64,000 nucleotides of DNA from the NCBI GenBank assembly GCA_003209955.1, contig QCOD01000003.1, positions 36,833 through 100,832 of the forward strand. The letters run 5' to 3'. The notes beneath the pieces are model-generated. The model was not told the DNA's origin, did no database searches, and saw only the letters and a list, made by a program, of their open reading frames with translations. Shown one piece after another: positions 19,832 to 30,005 of this stretch. This DNA is from OCS116 cluster bacterium AG-430-B22. GTDB taxonomy: Bacteria > Pseudomonadota > Alphaproteobacteria > MED-G09. The translations under genes and the position numbers were made by a program. Position 1 is the stretch's first letter; each line of letters starts with the position of its first letter.

Positions 19832-21046
19832 TTAGAGGCCTAAAACAAACTTAGCCATTATATTTCTTTGGATTTCATTAGATCCACCATAAATGGTAGA
19901 AGCCCTATTATTTAAATAAGCTGGAAAAGCTGTAATAGAATAATCTGGTCCAATAACATCAAAATTTGAACCTGGTATTCTGGCTTCATTTTGTTGAGGG
20001 CTTGTATAATAACCTAATGCAGATACAGTTAAACCGTCTAAATGCTGCTTAAGTTCTGATCCTCTAGATTTTAATATAGATGAAGCAGGGCCCGGATGGC
20101 CTCTTTCTGCAATATCTGACATAATTCTGTGCTCGGTCATTAAAACTGCTTGAACTTCAATTTCAGCCTCATTTAGAGATTTTAAGAAATTTTTATCATC
20201 AATTAAACTTTCGCCAGTATCAGATTTTTCAATAGTAGCAATCTTTCTTATTTTATTTATTTGAGCTTTTAAACCAGCCGCATAAGCACCACCTCTTTCA
20301 AACTCCAATAAATATTTGGCTACAGTCCAACCATCATTCTCTTCTCCGACAACATTTTCAACAGGTACTTTAACATCATCAAAAAATGTTTGGTTTACCT
20401 CGTGATCCCCAGCCATTGTAATAATTGGTTTTATTTCAATTCCTGGTGTATCCATATCAATTAATAAGAAGGTTATACCTTGTTGAGGTTTACCAGTATT
20501 ATCAGTTCTAACAAGACAAAAAATTCTATTTGCGTATTGTGCATGCGTTGTCCAAATTTTAGTACCATTGACTACATAATGGTCACCTTCCCTAACAGCC
20601 TTGCATTGAAGTGATGCCAAATCAGATCCTGATCCTGGTTCAGAATAACCTTGGCACCAAAAATCATCACCAGATAAAATCCTTGGTAAGTAAAAGTCTT
20701 TTTGTTTTTGTGTTCCGTATTTCATTAAGACTGGACCAACCATATGCAAACCCATAGCAGTTGGTGATGGTGCCCCTGCTGAGGCACATTCGCTGCTAAA
20801 TATATACCTTTGCATATCATCCCATCCTGTGCCACCATATTCTTCTGGCCAACGAGAGCCTATCCAACCTTTATTATATAAAATTTTATGCCATTTTGAT
20901 GAATATTCTACCTCACTAAATACACTTGCTGTAAGTTTACCAGCTTCTCTCAGTTCATCAGTTAACTCTTCATCAAGAAAGTCTCTGACCTCCTGTCTAA
21001 AAGCTTCATGTTCAGGCTTAAAACTCAAATCCATTTTTCTCTCCAA
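19832..21046 (-). CDS. acyl-CoA dehydrogenase family protein
   Basis: CQGYSEPGSGSDLASLQCKAVREGDHYVVNGTKIWTTHAQ; YGGSNEIQRNIMAKFVLGL. Confidence 0.93.
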   Translation of the reverse strand: MERKMDLSFKPEHEAFRQEVRDFLDEELTDELREAGKLTASVFSEVEYSSKWHKILYNKGWIGSRWPEEYGGTGWDDMQRYIFSSECASAGAPSPTAMGLHMVGPVLMKYGTQKQKDFYLPRILSGDDFWCQGYSEPGSGSDLASLQCKAVREGDHYVVNGTKIWTTHAQYANRIFCLVRTDNTGKPQQGITFLLIDMDTPGIEIKPIITMAGDHEVNQTFFDDVKVPVENVVGEENDGWTVAKYLLEFERGGAYAAGLKAQINKIRKIATIEKSDTGESLIDDKNFLKSLNEAEIEVQAVLMTEHRIMSDIAERGHPGPASSILKSRGSELKQHLDGLTVSALGYYTSPQQNEARIPGSNFDVIGPDYSITAFPAYLNNRASTIYGGSNEIQRNIMAKFVLGL

Positions 21047-21144
21047 ATAACTAAATCAAAAAAATACATATTTATTATAAAACATACTTGATTAGTTTGT
21101 CATAGTATTTTGTAATAGGCATAAATATTTACTGGGAGGAATAA

Positions 21145-22722
21145 TTGACATATTTTTCAGAAATTGTCCATTTATCTGACATAGCAAGAGTTCATAGAGA
21201 TAGATGTCCAGAAAAAAAAGCTTTTGTTTTTGAAGATAGGGTAGTGACATATAAAGAGTTCGATATTAACTCAGAGAAAGTAGCTAATGGTCTTGTTTCA
21301 GAAAATGTTGCTGAGCAAGATCGAGTTGCATACATGGATAAAAATTCTGACAGATTTTATGAGCTTGTTATGGGTTGTGCAAAATCAAATTCAGTAATAG
21401 TTGGCATAAATTGGCGGTTAGCACCTCCAGAAGTTGCTTATATCCTTAATGACTCAAGTGCTAAAATTTTATTTGTAGGTGAAGATTTTTTTGGTCTGGT
21501 AGAAAAAATTCTGCAAGATGTTCCTAGTATAGAAAAAGTTATTTGTATGTCAGGCACAAATAAAAATTGGCCAACATATGAAGATTGGAGAGACAAACAA
21601 AGCGACTCAATATGCGACAGAAAGCCTCAATTAAAAGATGTTGCTATTCAAATGTATACCTCTGGTACGACAGGTAATCCAAAAGGCGTTCAATTAACAC
21701 ATGATAATTTTTATTCATCGAGGAATCCAGAGCCTCAAGAAGGTTTAGAGTGGAGTGAATGGACTGAAGATGAGGTTCAGTTAGTTACTGCACCAACATT
21801 TCATATTGGTGGAGCTGGATCAGGAATTGGAGGTTTATATGCATCAGCAACAAATGTCGTTTTGAAAGAGTTTGATCCAACAGCAGTTTTAAGTGCCATT
21901 AATGACTATGGTATTACTAAAATTTTTATGGTTCCTGCAATGATGAAAATGATACTTGATAATCCATTATCAAGAGAAACAAACTACTCAACAATTAAAT
22001 ATATATCATATGGAGCATCTCCTATTCCATTAGACTTATTAAAAGAGGCCATTGAGGTTTTCCAATGTGGATTTATTCAGTTATATGGTATGACGGAAAC
22101 AACTGGATCTGTAACATATCTTCCTCCTGAAGATCATTCAATTGAAGGTAATGAAAGAATGAAATCGGCAGGAAAAGCATTGCCACATTGTGAAATAAAA
22201 ATTGTTGATGAAAAAGGTAAAGAAGTTAATACAAAAGAAGTGGGTGAAATAATTGTTCGAACAACTTCAAATATGATTGGTTACTGGAATTTACCAGAAG
22301 AAACAAAAAAAACTCTTAAATCTGGATGGCTTTATACTGGTGATGCTGGTTTTATGGATGAGGATGGCTATGTTTTTGTCCATGATAGAGTAAAGGATAT
22401 GATTGTATCAGGTGGTGAAAATGTCTATCCCGCAGAGGTTGAAAGCGCTATATTTGGACATGAAATGGTTTCAGATGTTGCGGTTATAGGTGTTCCTGAC
22501 GAACATTGGGGAGAAGCTGTTAAAGCTTTGGTGGTTTTAAAGGAAAACTGCGAAACATCTGAGGAAGATATAATTAATTTTACTAGGCAAAAAATTGCTG
22601 GCTTTAAGACACCAAAATCAGTAGATTTTATTAATGAATTACCAAGAAATCCATCTGGTAAAATATTAAAGAAAGAATTAAGAAAACCTTATTGGGAAGG
22701 TTTTGAAAGAGCAATAAATTAA
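21145..22722 (+). CDS. AMP-dependent acyl-CoA synthetase/ligase
   Basis: MYTSGTTGNPKGVQ, YGMTETTG, GWLYTGDAGFMDEDGYVFVHDRVKDMI, NPSGKILKKELR; TTG start with GGGAGGA RBS. Confidence 0.95.
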   Translation: MTYFSEIVHLSDIARVHRDRCPEKKAFVFEDRVVTYKEFDINSEKVANGLVSENVAEQDRVAYMDKNSDRFYELVMGCAKSNSVIVGINWRLAPPEVAYILNDSSAKILFVGEDFFGLVEKILQDVPSIEKVICMSGTNKNWPTYEDWRDKQSDSICDRKPQLKDVAIQMYTSGTTGNPKGVQLTHDNFYSSRNPEPQEGLEWSEWTEDEVQLVTAPTFHIGGAGSGIGGLYASATNVVLKEFDPTAVLSAINDYGITKIFMVPAMMKMILDNPLSRETNYSTIKYISYGASPIPLDLLKEAIEVFQCGFIQLYGMTETTGSVTYLPPEDHSIEGNERMKSAGKALPHCEIKIVDEKGKEVNTKEVGEIIVRTTSNMIGYWNLPEETKKTLKSGWLYTGDAGFMDEDGYVFVHDRVKDMIVSGGENVYPAEVESAIFGHEMVSDVAVIGVPDEHWGEAVKALVVLKENCETSEEDIINFTRQKIAGFKTPKSVDFINELPRNPSGKILKKELRKPYWEGFERAIN

Positions 22723-22736
22723 ATTTGGAGAGAGAC

Positions 22737-23147
22737 ATGTCTACACAAAAACCCATAGCAGATAATTTATTCACTTGGCCCTCAGACTCGCCGAAGTTAA
22801 TTGGTAGCAAAGATACTGAAACAGGAAGATATTTCTTTCCTGCTAAAAATTCGAATCATCATGAAAAAGTAGAATTATCAAATAAAGGGAAGTTATGGAC
22901 TTGGACAGTACAAAGGTTTCTTCCAAAAACACCATATATAGAACAAGTTGCACCTGAGGACTTTAAACCTTATGCTGTTGGATATATTGAACTACCAGGT
23001 GAAATTATGGTAGAATCAAGATTAGTAGGAATTGATCCCAAGGAATTGGAAATTGGTATGGAAATGGAACTTACAATAGAACCATTCGTTAAAAATGAAG
23101 AAGGCGAAGAATTATTAATTTTTGCTTTTAAACCTTCTGTAAATTGA
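22737..23147 (+). CDS. DUF35-like OB-fold protein lacking zinc-ribbon cysteines
   Basis: Layout SPKLIGS...GRYFFPAK...LWTWTVQRFLPKTPY...PYAVGYIELPGEIMVESRLVG resembles DUF35; adjacent to thiolase; ATG 22737 preferred over TTG 22725. Confidence 0.75.
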   Translation: MSTQKPIADNLFTWPSDSPKLIGSKDTETGRYFFPAKNSNHHEKVELSNKGKLWTWTVQRFLPKTPYIEQVAPEDFKPYAVGYIELPGEIMVESRLVGIDPKELEIGMEMELTIEPFVKNEEGEELLIFAFKPSVN

Positions 23148-23160
23148 TAGGAGATATATT

Positions 23161-24306
23161 ATGACAGATGTAGCAATAGTTGGAATTGGAATTCATCCAT
23201 TTGGAAGAACTGATGGCGTATCAGGCCTTCAACAGGGAGTTCATGCAGCTAAAGAAGCATTATCAGATGCAGAAATAGAATGGAAAGATATAGAATTTGC
23301 TTATGGCGGTTCATCTGCCGCGGGAAGCGCCGATACAATGGTAAGCGAACTTGGGCTAACTGGAGTCCCATTTATGAATGTTTCAAATGGCTGCGCAACT
23401 GGTGGTTCAGCATTATTATCCGCCTACACAACAATTAAATCTGGTCAATTTGATATTGGAATGGCAGTAGGTTTTGATAAGCACCCTCGAGGCGCATTTA
23501 ATGCAGATCCAGAAGCCGCTGGACTTCAAAAATGGTATGGTGAGACAGGACTTATGCTTACTACACAATTTTTTGGGATGAAAATACAAAGATATATGCA
23601 TGATTATGGAATTACTTCTGATGCATTAGCTTTAGTTGCAGAAAAAGCATTCAATAATGGTTCACTAAATCCTAATGCATGGAGAAGGGATCCTGTTTCA
23701 AAGGAAGATATATTGAATGGCATGATGGTTTCTGATCCTCTAACGAAATTTATGTTTTGTTCACCTGCTGAAGGCGCTGTTGCTTTAATATTATGCAGAG
23801 CTGATATTGCAAGTAAATTCACTACTAAACCATTATATCTTAAAGGTGCAGCATTTAGATCTAGACCCCTTGGGTCTTTTGAAGTTTTTAGCCCCTCTCT
23901 CGAAATTGAAAGAGGGCCTAGCCCAACTGTTGGAGCAGCAAAAGCAACTTTTGAGATGGCAGGTATAAGTCATGAAGATATTGATCTAGCGCAGCTTCAA
24001 GATACTGAATCAGGAGCTGAGATTATGCATATGGCTGAAAATGGTTTTTGTAAAGATGGTGATCAAGAGAAAATGCTTCAAGATGGTGATACAAATATTG
24101 ATGGAAAACTTCCAGTGAATACAGATGGTGGTTGTATAGCTAATGGTGAACCAGTTGGAGCTTCAGGCTTAAGGCAAGTATATGAAAACTGTGTTCAACT
24201 AAGAGGTGCAGCAGGTAAAAGGCAAGTACCAAATAATCCAAAAACTGCATATACTCATGTTTATGGCGCTCCTGGTATCTCAGCATGTACAATTATCACT
24301 AACTAA
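23161..24306 (+). CDS. thiolase-family protein (SCPx/Ltp2-like lipid-transfer thiolase)
   Basis: Thiolase fold: NGCATGGSALLSAY, TDGGCIANGEPVGASGLRQVYE, HVYGAPGISACTII. Confidence 0.85.
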   Translation: MTDVAIVGIGIHPFGRTDGVSGLQQGVHAAKEALSDAEIEWKDIEFAYGGSSAAGSADTMVSELGLTGVPFMNVSNGCATGGSALLSAYTTIKSGQFDIGMAVGFDKHPRGAFNADPEAAGLQKWYGETGLMLTTQFFGMKIQRYMHDYGITSDALALVAEKAFNNGSLNPNAWRRDPVSKEDILNGMMVSDPLTKFMFCSPAEGAVALILCRADIASKFTTKPLYLKGAAFRSRPLGSFEVFSPSLEIERGPSPTVGAAKATFEMAGISHEDIDLAQLQDTESGAEIMHMAENGFCKDGDQEKMLQDGDTNIDGKLPVNTDGGCIANGEPVGASGLRQVYENCVQLRGAAGKRQVPNNPKTAYTHVYGAPGISACTIITN

Positions 24307-24330
24307 TAATAAAAATTTACAGGATTAATT

Positions 24331-25332
24331 ATGATTAATAAAAAATTTCTACTGGCTGGTAGGCCGGTAGGCAGACCAATATCTGATGATGACTTTGAAT
24401 ACAAAGAAGAAGAAATTAGAGAAATTAATGATGGTGAATTACTTCTAGAAAATATGGTTATTGAATTCCAACCTGCTCAAAAAGGTTGGATGGAAAATAT
24501 ATCTAATTATGTAGCACCTCTTGAAATAGGCGATGTAATGCGCTGCAGCGGAATTGCTAGAGTACTAGATAGCAAATCAGAAAAATTTAAGAAAGGTGAC
24601 GTTGTTTCGGGTCAAACATGTTGGCAAACTCATCCTATATTGAATGAGGAGGACATAGAAATAATTGAAGATACAGATATGCCTACAGCATATTTAGGTG
24701 CGCTTGGTGGCACAGGATTAACTGCATATTTTGGAGTTACCAAAATAAGTAAACCAAATCCCGGCGACACTGTAATTGTAACTGGTGCTGCAGGAGGAGT
24801 TGGATCTTTAGCTGGGCAAATCTTCAAGATCGCTGGATGTAAAGTTTACGGTATTGCAGGAGGAAAAGAAAAGTGTGAAATGCTTATCAATGAATTTGGG
24901 TTTGACGGAGCAATAGATTATAAATCTGAGGACCTTAATGAAAGCTTAAGTAAGTTATGTCCTAATGGAGCTGATATTGTATATGATAATGTTGGCGGAA
25001 GAATTTTAAATGATTGCCTATTGCATTTAGCATTAAATGCAAGAATTGCTATTTGTGGGATAATATCTAGACATAAAACCGATAATATGAATTTCGGACC
25101 TGAAAATTATTCAAATTTAATTTTCAAAAGAGCAACCATGCAAGGTTTTTTGATGTTAGATTATATGTCAGAGACAGCTTCAGCTAGAAATAAAATGAAA
25201 AAATGGATCGAAGATGGCAAATTAATTTGTAAGGAAGATTTACGAGAGGGTTTTGAGAATGCGCCTGATACTCTCAAAGGTCTTTTTGATGGTAAGAATA
25301 AAGGAAAACAACTTTTAAAAATAACTAACTAA
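24331..25332 (+). CDS. NADP-dependent oxidoreductase, MDR/CurA (leukotriene B4 dehydrogenase-like) family
   Basis: LLAGRPVGRPISDDDF, VIVTGAAGGVGSLAGQIFKIAGCKVYGIAGGKEK, DNVGG. Confidence 0.9.
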   Translation: MINKKFLLAGRPVGRPISDDDFEYKEEEIREINDGELLLENMVIEFQPAQKGWMENISNYVAPLEIGDVMRCSGIARVLDSKSEKFKKGDVVSGQTCWQTHPILNEEDIEIIEDTDMPTAYLGALGGTGLTAYFGVTKISKPNPGDTVIVTGAAGGVGSLAGQIFKIAGCKVYGIAGGKEKCEMLINEFGFDGAIDYKSEDLNESLSKLCPNGADIVYDNVGGRILNDCLLHLALNARIAICGIISRHKTDNMNFGPENYSNLIFKRATMQGFLMLDYMSETASARNKMKKWIEDGKLICKEDLREGFENAPDTLKGLFDGKNKGKQLLKITN

Positions 25333-25424
25333 TTGATTGTATTGTCTAATGAATCGTGGACGAAGATTATATAGTGGTGTATTAATACCGATTGAAAATA
25401 AATATTAAAATTGAGGAGATTTTG

Positions 25425-26846
25425 ATGGATAAACATGTAAATGAATCAGGACTTGAACCGAAGCAAGAAATTCAAGAGTTGGTCAGAAGATCTAGAGAAG
25501 CTCAAAAGCAAATTGAAAATTATACTCAGGAACAAGTTGATGAACTTATACGAGCAATGGTTTGGTGTGTTGCAAGGCCTGGAGTTGCAGAAGAAATCGC
25601 TCAATTTACGGTTGATGAAACACAACTAGGAAACTACGAAGGTAAATTTCTAAAAATACAGAGAAAAACCCGGGCAACTCTAATGGATATTATTGATGAA
25701 AAATCTGTTGGTATATTAGAAGAGGATAATGAAAGACAAATTATCAAAATTGCAAAACCCATGGGTGTAATTGGAGCACTTGCTCCATCTACAAATCCTG
25801 AAGCAACACCAGTTATTAAAGCCATTCATGCTGTCAAAGGAAGAAATTCAATTATTGTTGCGCCCCATCCTAGAGCAAAACTAACAAACAAGAAAATATG
25901 TGACCTTATGAGAGCGGCAATTGAAAGTTGTGGAGCACCAGCTGATTTAGTAATAGGAATTGAAATCCCATCTTTAGAACTTACCAATGAACTTATGGCC
26001 CAGTGTGATAGAGTGCTTGCTACTGGAGGCGGTGCAATGGTTAATGCAGCCTATTCAAGCGGAACACCTGCACTAGGAGTTGGAGTTGGTAATGCTGTTA
26101 TTACCGTTGATGAAACTGCTGATTTAGATGATGCAGCTGATAAAATAAAAATTTCAAAAACCCTTGATTTAGCAGCCTCATGCTCAGCTGATAATTCAGT
26201 TATTTTAGTAGAAAAGATTTACGAAGATATGCTTTCAAAACTAGAGGAAAGAGGTGGTTATTTAGCAAATTCAGAGGAAAAAGAAAAACTTCGTAATACG
26301 ATATGGGATGAAGAAGGCCATTTGAATACAGCTATTGTAGCTCAACCAGCAGAAAAAATTGCTGAAATGGCAGGGCTTGATATTCCAGAAAATACTGAAT
26401 TCATAATTGTTCCTGAAGATGGATGGGGACCGGAAAATCTGTTTTCAGGTGAAAAATTATCAGTAGTAATGGCATTATATAAAGCAAGTGATATCGATCA
26501 TGCTATTGAGCTAACTAACAATATCCAATCCTACCAGGGACAAGGACATTCTTGCGGTATTTATTCAAGTAGTGATGAAAATATAATGAAACTTGCTAAT
26601 ATTACTAAGACATCAAGAGTTATGGTAAATCAACCTCAGGCAGCATCAAATAGTGGAAACTTATGGAATGGAATGAGACAAACATTTTCATTAGGATGTG
26701 GTTCTTGGGGCGGAAATGGAACCAATAATAATATTTCCTGGAGAGATTTAATTAATGAAACATGGGTATCAAAACCATTACCTCAAACCAAAGAATTAAT
26801 TTCTGATGAAGAACTCTTCGGTGATGTTATGAATAAAATTAGTTAA
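25425..26846 (+). CDS. CoA-acylating aldehyde dehydrogenase (sulfoacetaldehyde dehydrogenase SauS / AdhE-N-like)
   Basis: IKIAKPMGVIGALAPSTNPEATPVIKAIHAVKGRN, VLATGGGAMVNAAYSSGTPALGVGVGNA, LAASCSADNSVI catalytic Cys; ATG 25425 with GAGGAG RBS preferred over TTG 25392. Confidence 0.75.
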   Translation: MDKHVNESGLEPKQEIQELVRRSREAQKQIENYTQEQVDELIRAMVWCVARPGVAEEIAQFTVDETQLGNYEGKFLKIQRKTRATLMDIIDEKSVGILEEDNERQIIKIAKPMGVIGALAPSTNPEATPVIKAIHAVKGRNSIIVAPHPRAKLTNKKICDLMRAAIESCGAPADLVIGIEIPSLELTNELMAQCDRVLATGGGAMVNAAYSSGTPALGVGVGNAVITVDETADLDDAADKIKISKTLDLAASCSADNSVILVEKIYEDMLSKLEERGGYLANSEEKEKLRNTIWDEEGHLNTAIVAQPAEKIAEMAGLDIPENTEFIIVPEDGWGPENLFSGEKLSVVMALYKASDIDHAIELTNNIQSYQGQGHSCGIYSSSDENIMKLANITKTSRVMVNQPQAASNSGNLWNGMRQTFSLGCGSWGGNGTNNNISWRDLINETWVSKPLPQTKELISDEELFGDVMNKIS

Positions 26847-26934
26847 TTTAATTATTTTCAAAAAGTCATTAAATTTAACTGATTTATTATAATTGAGTGA
26901 TACTTTACCTTTTATTTAGAAATGTAATAAAAAA

Positions 26935-28065
26935 ATGAAACTATCTGAAGAACAAATAGCTTTTTATGATGTTGCAAAAAATTTTGCAATTGAAAAAATG
27001 GCGCCTCATGCAGAAAAATGGGATGAAGAAAAGATCCTTCCTGTAGAAACATTGCAAGAATTAGCACAATTAGGTTTTGCTGGTATTTATGTTTCTCCTG
27101 ATTTAGGTGGATCAGGATTATCAAGGCTAGATTCAACATTAATCTTTGAAGGCCTTAGTCAGGGTTGCACATCTACAGCCGCATTTTTATCTATACATAA
27201 TATGGCAACATGGATGATAGATAATTTTGGAAGTCAGGAGTTAAAAGAACGTTTTGTTCCTGATCTTTGTTCTATGAAAAAAATAAGTTCATATTGCTTA
27301 ACTGAACCAGGCGCAGGATCAGATGCCGGTGGTTTAAGAACAAAAGCAGAAAAATCTGGCGACCATTATATTTTGAATGGAACTAAATCATTTATTTCTG
27401 GCGGAGGCTTTTCTGATGTATATGTTACAATGGTTAAAACCGATGAAAACTCTATCTCGACCCTTGTTATAGAAAAAGATAGTGAAGGCCTTTCATTTGG
27501 TGGACAAGAAAAGAAGATGGGATGGAATTCTCAACCCACAGCTCAAGTAATTTTTGAAGATTGTAAAGTTCCTGTGGAAAATATAATTGGACAAGAAGGT
27601 GATGGTTTTAAAATTGCAATGATGGGATTAGATGGAGGCAGACTTAATATTGCTGCCTGCTCTCTTGGTACAGCACAATCAGCATATGAAAGAGCTGTTC
27701 AATATGTTGGTGAAAGAGAACAATTCGGAAAAAAATTACAAGAATTTCAAGCTCTCCAATTTAAACTAGCAGATATGTGTACTGAATTAGAAGCCTCAAG
27801 GTTGATCCTAAGGGAAGCTGCAATAAAAGTTGATGATAATACATCGGATAAAACAAAAGCCGCAGCTATGGCAAAAAGATTTGTTACTGATGCAGGCTTT
27901 AACATTGTGAATGAAGCATTACAAATTCATGGAGGTTACGGTTATTTGAAAGATTATCCTCTGGAAAGAAATCTTAGGGATTTAAGAGTACATCAAATTC
28001 TTGAAGGAACTAATGAGATCATGAGAGTCATCATAGCTAGAGAAATACTCAAGGAAAATAAATGA
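26935..28065 (+). CDS. acyl-CoA dehydrogenase (isobutyryl-CoA dehydrogenase-like)
   Basis: ACAD motifs (YCLTEPGAGSDAGGLRTKAEKSGDHYILNGTKSFISGG; EREQFGKKLQEFQALQFKLADM; ILEGTNEIMRVIIAREIL); operon with HIBCH and mmsB. Confidence 0.88.
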   Translation: MKLSEEQIAFYDVAKNFAIEKMAPHAEKWDEEKILPVETLQELAQLGFAGIYVSPDLGGSGLSRLDSTLIFEGLSQGCTSTAAFLSIHNMATWMIDNFGSQELKERFVPDLCSMKKISSYCLTEPGAGSDAGGLRTKAEKSGDHYILNGTKSFISGGGFSDVYVTMVKTDENSISTLVIEKDSEGLSFGGQEKKMGWNSQPTAQVIFEDCKVPVENIIGQEGDGFKIAMMGLDGGRLNIAACSLGTAQSAYERAVQYVGEREQFGKKLQEFQALQFKLADMCTELEASRLILREAAIKVDDNTSDKTKAAAMAKRFVTDAGFNIVNEALQIHGGYGYLKDYPLERNLRDLRVHQILEGTNEIMRVIIAREILKENK

Positions 28066-29105
28066 GCGTTGAAGAAGTCTTTTTTGAAAAAAAAGGTTCT
28101 TTAGGACTTATTACACTTAATAGGCCAGACGCATTAAACGCATTAACATTAAAAATGGTCAGAGAAATTCATCCAAAACTTAAAATTTGGGAGAATGATG
28201 ATGAAGTCAAAACTGTAGCAGTCACCGCAGTTGGTGATAAAGCATTTTGTGCTGGTGGAGACATAAGAGCACTTTATGATTGGGGGAAAAGCAATGATAA
28301 AAAAGCAACTGGTTTTTATTATGAAGAATACCAACTCAATCAATTAATAAAATCATACTCTAAGCCATATGCATCATTTGTTAATGGCATTGTGATGGGT
28401 GGAGGTGTTGGTGTTTCGGTGCACGGGGCTTTTAGAGTAGCTGGAGAAAATTACTCATTTGCAATGCCTGAAACAGGGATTGGCCTATTTCCAGATGTTG
28501 GAGGAAGTTTTTTTCTATCGCGATTGAGAAATAATGTTGGTATGTATCTAGCCTTAACAGGAAGTCGCATTAAATCATCTGATGCAATTGAACTGGGTAT
28601 TGCAGAATATTACATTGAGTCAGAAAATTATGACGAAATATTTAATAAATTATCTGAGGGCTCTTCACCAACTGAAATTCTTTCATCATTTCATTCTAAT
28701 AAGATTAACTCAGATCTTAAAAATAATTTTGAAGAAATTAATAAACTTTTTTCTGGAGATAGTCTTGAAGAAATTATTAATAAATTAGAGAATGATCAAT
28801 CTGATTTTGCTCAAAAAAATCTTAGCTTATTAAAATCTAAATCCCCAACATCTCTTAAAATTACTTTTAGACAAATAAAAAATGGAGCAGAATTAGATTT
28901 TGAAGATTGTATGAGAATGGAATATAGAATGGTTTCAAAAGTAATGTCTGATAATGACTTTTATGAAGGTGTGAGAGCTCTCATAATAGATAAAGACAAT
29001 AAACCTTTATGGAAGCCAGGAAATATTGATGAAATCTCAGATGAAACAATAGATGAATTTTTCAAGAATTTAAAAAATAATGAGTTAAATTTTAATACGA
29101 GGTAA
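28062..29105 (+). CDS. 3-hydroxyisobutyryl-CoA hydrolase (enoyl-CoA hydratase/isomerase family)
   Basis: CAGGDIRALYDWG, NGIVMGGGVGVSVHGAFRVAGENYSFAMPETGIGLFPDVGGSFFLSRL. Confidence 0.9.
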   Translation: MSVEEVFFEKKGSLGLITLNRPDALNALTLKMVREIHPKLKIWENDDEVKTVAVTAVGDKAFCAGGDIRALYDWGKSNDKKATGFYYEEYQLNQLIKSYSKPYASFVNGIVMGGGVGVSVHGAFRVAGENYSFAMPETGIGLFPDVGGSFFLSRLRNNVGMYLALTGSRIKSSDAIELGIAEYYIESENYDEIFNKLSEGSSPTEILSSFHSNKINSDLKNNFEEINKLFSGDSLEEIINKLENDQSDFAQKNLSLLKSKSPTSLKITFRQIKNGAELDFEDCMRMEYRMVSKVMSDNDFYEGVRALIIDKDNKPLWKPGNIDEISDETIDEFFKNLKNNELNFNTR

Positions 29106-29107
29106 AG

Positions 29108-29998
29108 ATGGCAAATATAACTTTTATAGGTTTGGGAAATATGGGGCTTCCTATGGCAAAAAACCTGATTAAGGCTGGGCACATAGTTTATGGCTTCGAT
29201 CTGTCTGAGGAGCAAATGAATCAATTTATTGCTGCAGGTGGAAATAAAGAGGAAAATATACCTAGCGCATTAAAAAAATCTGATACTGCAATAACAATGC
29301 TTCCCTCAGGAAAACATGTAAAAACAATTTATATGGGTGATGATGGAATTATAAAGAATGCTGATAATAATTTACTCCTAATTGATTCATCTACAATAGA
29401 TGTTGAGACTTCGCGTGAAGTTGAAAAAGATGCAAACGAAAATAACTTAAAAATGCTTGATGCACCAGTTTCTGGAGGCGTTACTGGTGCAGAAGCAGGA
29501 ACGCTAACTTTCATGGTTGGTGGAGATACTGATGCATTTAATAAAGCAAAAGAATTTTTAGATATTATGGGCGGAAATGTTATACATGCTGGTCAAGCAG
29601 GAAATGGACAGGTAGCAAAAATAGCCAATAATATGCTTTTAGCAATATCAATGATTGGAACTTCTGAAGCATTTAATCTTGCAAAAAATTTAGGTTTAGA
29701 TGCATCTACTTTTTTTGACATTGCCTCTACGGCATCAGGTCAATGTTGGTCGATGACAAGCTATTGTCCTGTTCCTGGCCCAGTTCCAACTAGCCCAGCA
29801 AATAATGACTATAAACCTGGATTTTCTGCTGCATTGATGTTGAAAGACCTTAGATTATCACAAGAAGCATCTTCTTTTTCAAACTCAAGAACACCTTTAG
29901 GCGAAAAGGCTACTGCTATTTATGAAGAAATGGAAAAGAATGGAACTGATAATTTAGATTTCTCAGGTGTAATTAAATTACTGAATGAAGAATTATAA
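29108..29998 (+). CDS. mmsB: 3-hydroxyisobutyrate dehydrogenase
   Basis: [54 protein letters not shown]. Confidence 0.92.
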   Translation: MANITFIGLGNMGLPMAKNLIKAGHIVYGFDLSEEQMNQFIAAGGNKEENIPSALKKSDTAITMLPSGKHVKTIYMGDDGIIKNADNNLLLIDSSTIDVETSREVEKDANENNLKMLDAPVSGGVTGAEAGTLTFMVGGDTDAFNKAKEFLDIMGGNVIHAGQAGNGQVAKIANNMLLAISMIGTSEAFNLAKNLGLDASTFFDIASTASGQCWSMTSYCPVPGPVPTSPANNDYKPGFSAALMLKDLRLSQEASSFSNSRTPLGEKATAIYEEMEKNGTDNLDFSGVIKLLNEEL

Positions 29999-30005
29999 TT
30001 TTAAA

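Noticed and set aside
25349-25408. 19-codon ORF (MNRGRRLYSGVLIPIENKY) before the acylating ALDH, possible leader peptide
   Set aside because: No SD, no codon run or hairpin suggesting attenuation; likely chance.
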